Shown: positions 61,746 to 64,000 of the stretch, piece by piece
Layout: every line of letters starts with the position of its first letter
Numbering within the stretch: position 1 is the stretch's first letter
Origin: Formicarius rufipectus
Lineage: Eukaryota > Chordata > Aves > Passeriformes > Formicariidae
Direction: 5' to 3'
Assembly: GCA_013399695.1 (NCBI GenBank)
Contig: VXAU01006135.1
Span: forward strand, 2,241,842-2,305,841
Length of the DNA stretch: 64,000 bases
The notes under the pieces: generated by a model
The model's input: the letters and a program-made list of their open reading frames with translations, nothing else
Told to the model about the DNA's origin: nothing
The model's database searches: none
Translations under genes and position numbers: made by a program

Positions 61746-64000
61746 TCAATGAATGAGCCAAGTACAAGGAATCTGTTCAACCATACAGTTAAAAATCATG
61801 AGAGCTGACTTCTTTAGCAACTGCTGCCACCTAGACAGATGCAATTTGGCATTTATGTCATTGTGCAGTCACCATTTCTGGTGCTTAGGTTGTGCCTCAG
61901 GTAAATTTGCAAGGACCTCAGCTGAGAGGGAAAAGCACTGGATTTACCGATAGCAAAAGTAATAGCCAAGGGAAGCACTATAGTGATTCATGTTGCACAA
62001 ATATTTTCTCACAGCCACAGAGGCTTTTTTCACTGAGGGAACAGGCATATGTCTTTTTGAGTTTGATGGCATGGGAAGTAAAATGACAAAGCCAGAGAAG
62101 ACAGAGCAGCAGTTGTAAAAGTATGTGGTGAGAGGCAAATGTTGGCTTCTCCCCATAACCTTTATTGTGGCCTGCTCACACTTGTTCACACAACAAACTT
62201 GCCTCCACTAGGTTTTCACCTCAGGCCAGGTCCCTCGTGACAGTGAACCCCAAAGAAGAACATCATGTTTTCTTCTGATGAAGGCATAGCCTGAACTTCT
62301 ATGTTCACTTCCTGACCTACAACTGGATACAGCAGTCTGGGCAAGAAAAACAAGAGAAAAAAAAAAAGGTAGGCAAGAACCTAATGTCTCTGCCACAGAC
62401 TAGCTTCAACCTCATCACTTATTGTGCCAGTAAAGTATAATTTGTCTTATCTTCTTCTTTTTTTAAAGAAAAACCTTCAGTTTAACATCCAATTTATGAA
62501 CAACTATTATACCCTAAAGGTAGCAGTTTGTGTCCGGTAATAGACACATAGACCATGCTGCTGTTTCTGCTGCACTAAGTTTGGCAGAGGCATGGATTAA
62601 GAAATATTAAAAAAGGTATTTTTGTATCTCTTGTATCTTTTGTGTGTCCCTTTGTCATACACAGAAACTGTGTATGCTCCGTTATTTGGAAGAAATGTGG
62701 AAGTTAGAACCTGTAGCTCCTGGGATAAAATACTCTGGTATGAAGAAGAGAAACAGGATGATGAAAGGGTTGGGGTGAGGTGAGTCAAGTGTGCAGTCAA
62801 GATACAGCCCTCATAGAACTAGAAAACTACCTGGCTGAAAACTGAGGTCAGGAAATAAGAAGGTATCACTGACTACACTTCCAAACTAACATGGAATAAC
62901 TGAAGCCCAACTTCAGAAGGGGAGCTGGGTAAAGGAAAAGCCAACAAAAATGTCAGAAGGTTTTACTTTTAAATTGGTTTTGAAAGGAAATGAAACTTGT
63001 GGGTGTGTCCTTAATGTGTCTCTGGTTATGACATGAAATACATGATAATATTTGCCAACAATCTTTAAGTCTATCTGCTTCTTCCAACCAAATTTACCAC
63101 AGATGTGGAAGGTTCTTGCCTAATTCTTGAACAGATTTTACTGACAAATTGTTCATAGAAGGACTGCATGGATATTTCAACCTTACCTTTGGAAAATCCA
63201 CATTAGCATGCCACCCTTGGATCACAAATTCATAGGATGTTTTTGAAAGTGACACTCATGGCACAATCTGTTTGAAACTAACTCTGACCTAGATCATGAA
63301 ACAAGTTCTCCATAATGTCAGGAGTTTGCCTTTAGTGAAGATAGCAAAAGGCCAGAGTAGCCAAAGCCGGTTCCAGATAAATGGAACCAGGAAACACGAT
63401 GAGTGAAAGGAACACAAAGTGAATCTTCCATATCCGAGAAGACAAATATACAAATCCCTCAAACCAAGTAACACTTGCACAGTGGAGAAAGAAGCATAAT
63501 TTCATTGTTACATACTCATGTTATATAACTGCATCAGGTTTTGTAATGCAAAAAGCCACAGAGGAGTGGACTGCACACGTTCACACCCCCAGGTTATACA
63601 CCCTGCTTAGAAATTCAGCATGTCTCACAGACTCTTCCACTTCTGGAAATAAACTGGTAACGATGAAGCCACTCCTTACCAGGACAGACTGGACACTCTA
63701 TACACCTCCTAAGCCAAGATGTGGGTTTGTTCAAATCCCTCTCAGAGAGCAGCTTGACTGACAATGGTTATGTGGGCTGTTCCTTATAGCTGAAGAGACC
63801 TGACACTAGTTTTCCAGTAACTTACTGGACTGAAATGGTGATTTGGATGAAATCTAGGTGTTAGATTGGGAAAAAGCAATGTGCTGCTTGGTGTAGCACA
63901 GGTGTTAGGTGGGCATGATTCATAGTGGCATGGACAAAGGAAAATGAAAATGAAAAGGGCAGAGTGTTCCGATATTAACTGATTCCATTTTATGCTGCTG
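61746..64000. other. Gene-free unique sequence
   Basis: Ordinary AT-rich DNA to the window end. Frames stay below about 82 codons and no repeat or RNA gene is recognised. Confidence 0.6.

Overview
This is a 64 kb piece of vertebrate nuclear DNA, most probably from a bird. The best evidence is four CR1 LINE fragments (about 15246-15484, 20440-20845, 53990-54049 and 61668-61745), two of which carry the typical avian CR1 3' end around the ATTCTATGATT motif. There are also several old MIR-like SINE relics, sparse interspersed repeats, AT-rich unique sequence, general CpG depletion, and a short-read style gap of Ns beside poly-T (14698-14730). There is nothing bacterial, viral or organellar: no operons, no dense long ORFs, and no rRNA, tRNA or CRISPR array that I can see.

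No protein-coding gene can be named with confidence. The window reads as a gene desert or a very large intron. Open reading frames reach at most about 200 codons, which is roughly what chance gives in 64 kb read in six frames, and most have the Ser/Leu/Pro/Cys-rich composition of shadow translations. Three places look better than background. A 156-codon ATG-started minus-strand ORF (50049-50519) has a signal-peptide-like start, 11 cysteines and two N-glycosylation sequons. An 81-codon minus-strand ORF (725-970) has a charged, protein-like composition. A 47-nt segment (30124-30170) is framed by a good splice acceptor and a consensus GTAAGT donor. None matches a family I recognise.

Layout: 1-15 kb is unique sequence with MIR relics, the 725-970 ORF and a homeodomain-site cluster near 11.8 kb. 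From 15 to 21 kb there are two CR1 fragments, a CAAA-rich low-complexity tract, an E-box cluster and a CpG-retaining segment near 19.1 kb. From 21 to 44 kb lies mostly featureless sequence with microsatellites and the candidate small exon. From 44 to 54.5 kb is the densest run of possible conserved non-coding elements (44.8, 46.5, 51.9, 53.2 and 54.3 kb), and it also holds the cysteine-rich ORF. From 54.5 to 64 kb there are microsatellites, a GA-rich tract, a MIR and a CR1 end.

If there is biology here beyond repeats, it is most likely distal regulatory DNA for a gene outside the window, plus possibly one small secreted-protein gene at 50 kb. The regulatory calls rest on base composition and motif clusters only and are kept at low confidence. 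I found no undescribed multi-component system.
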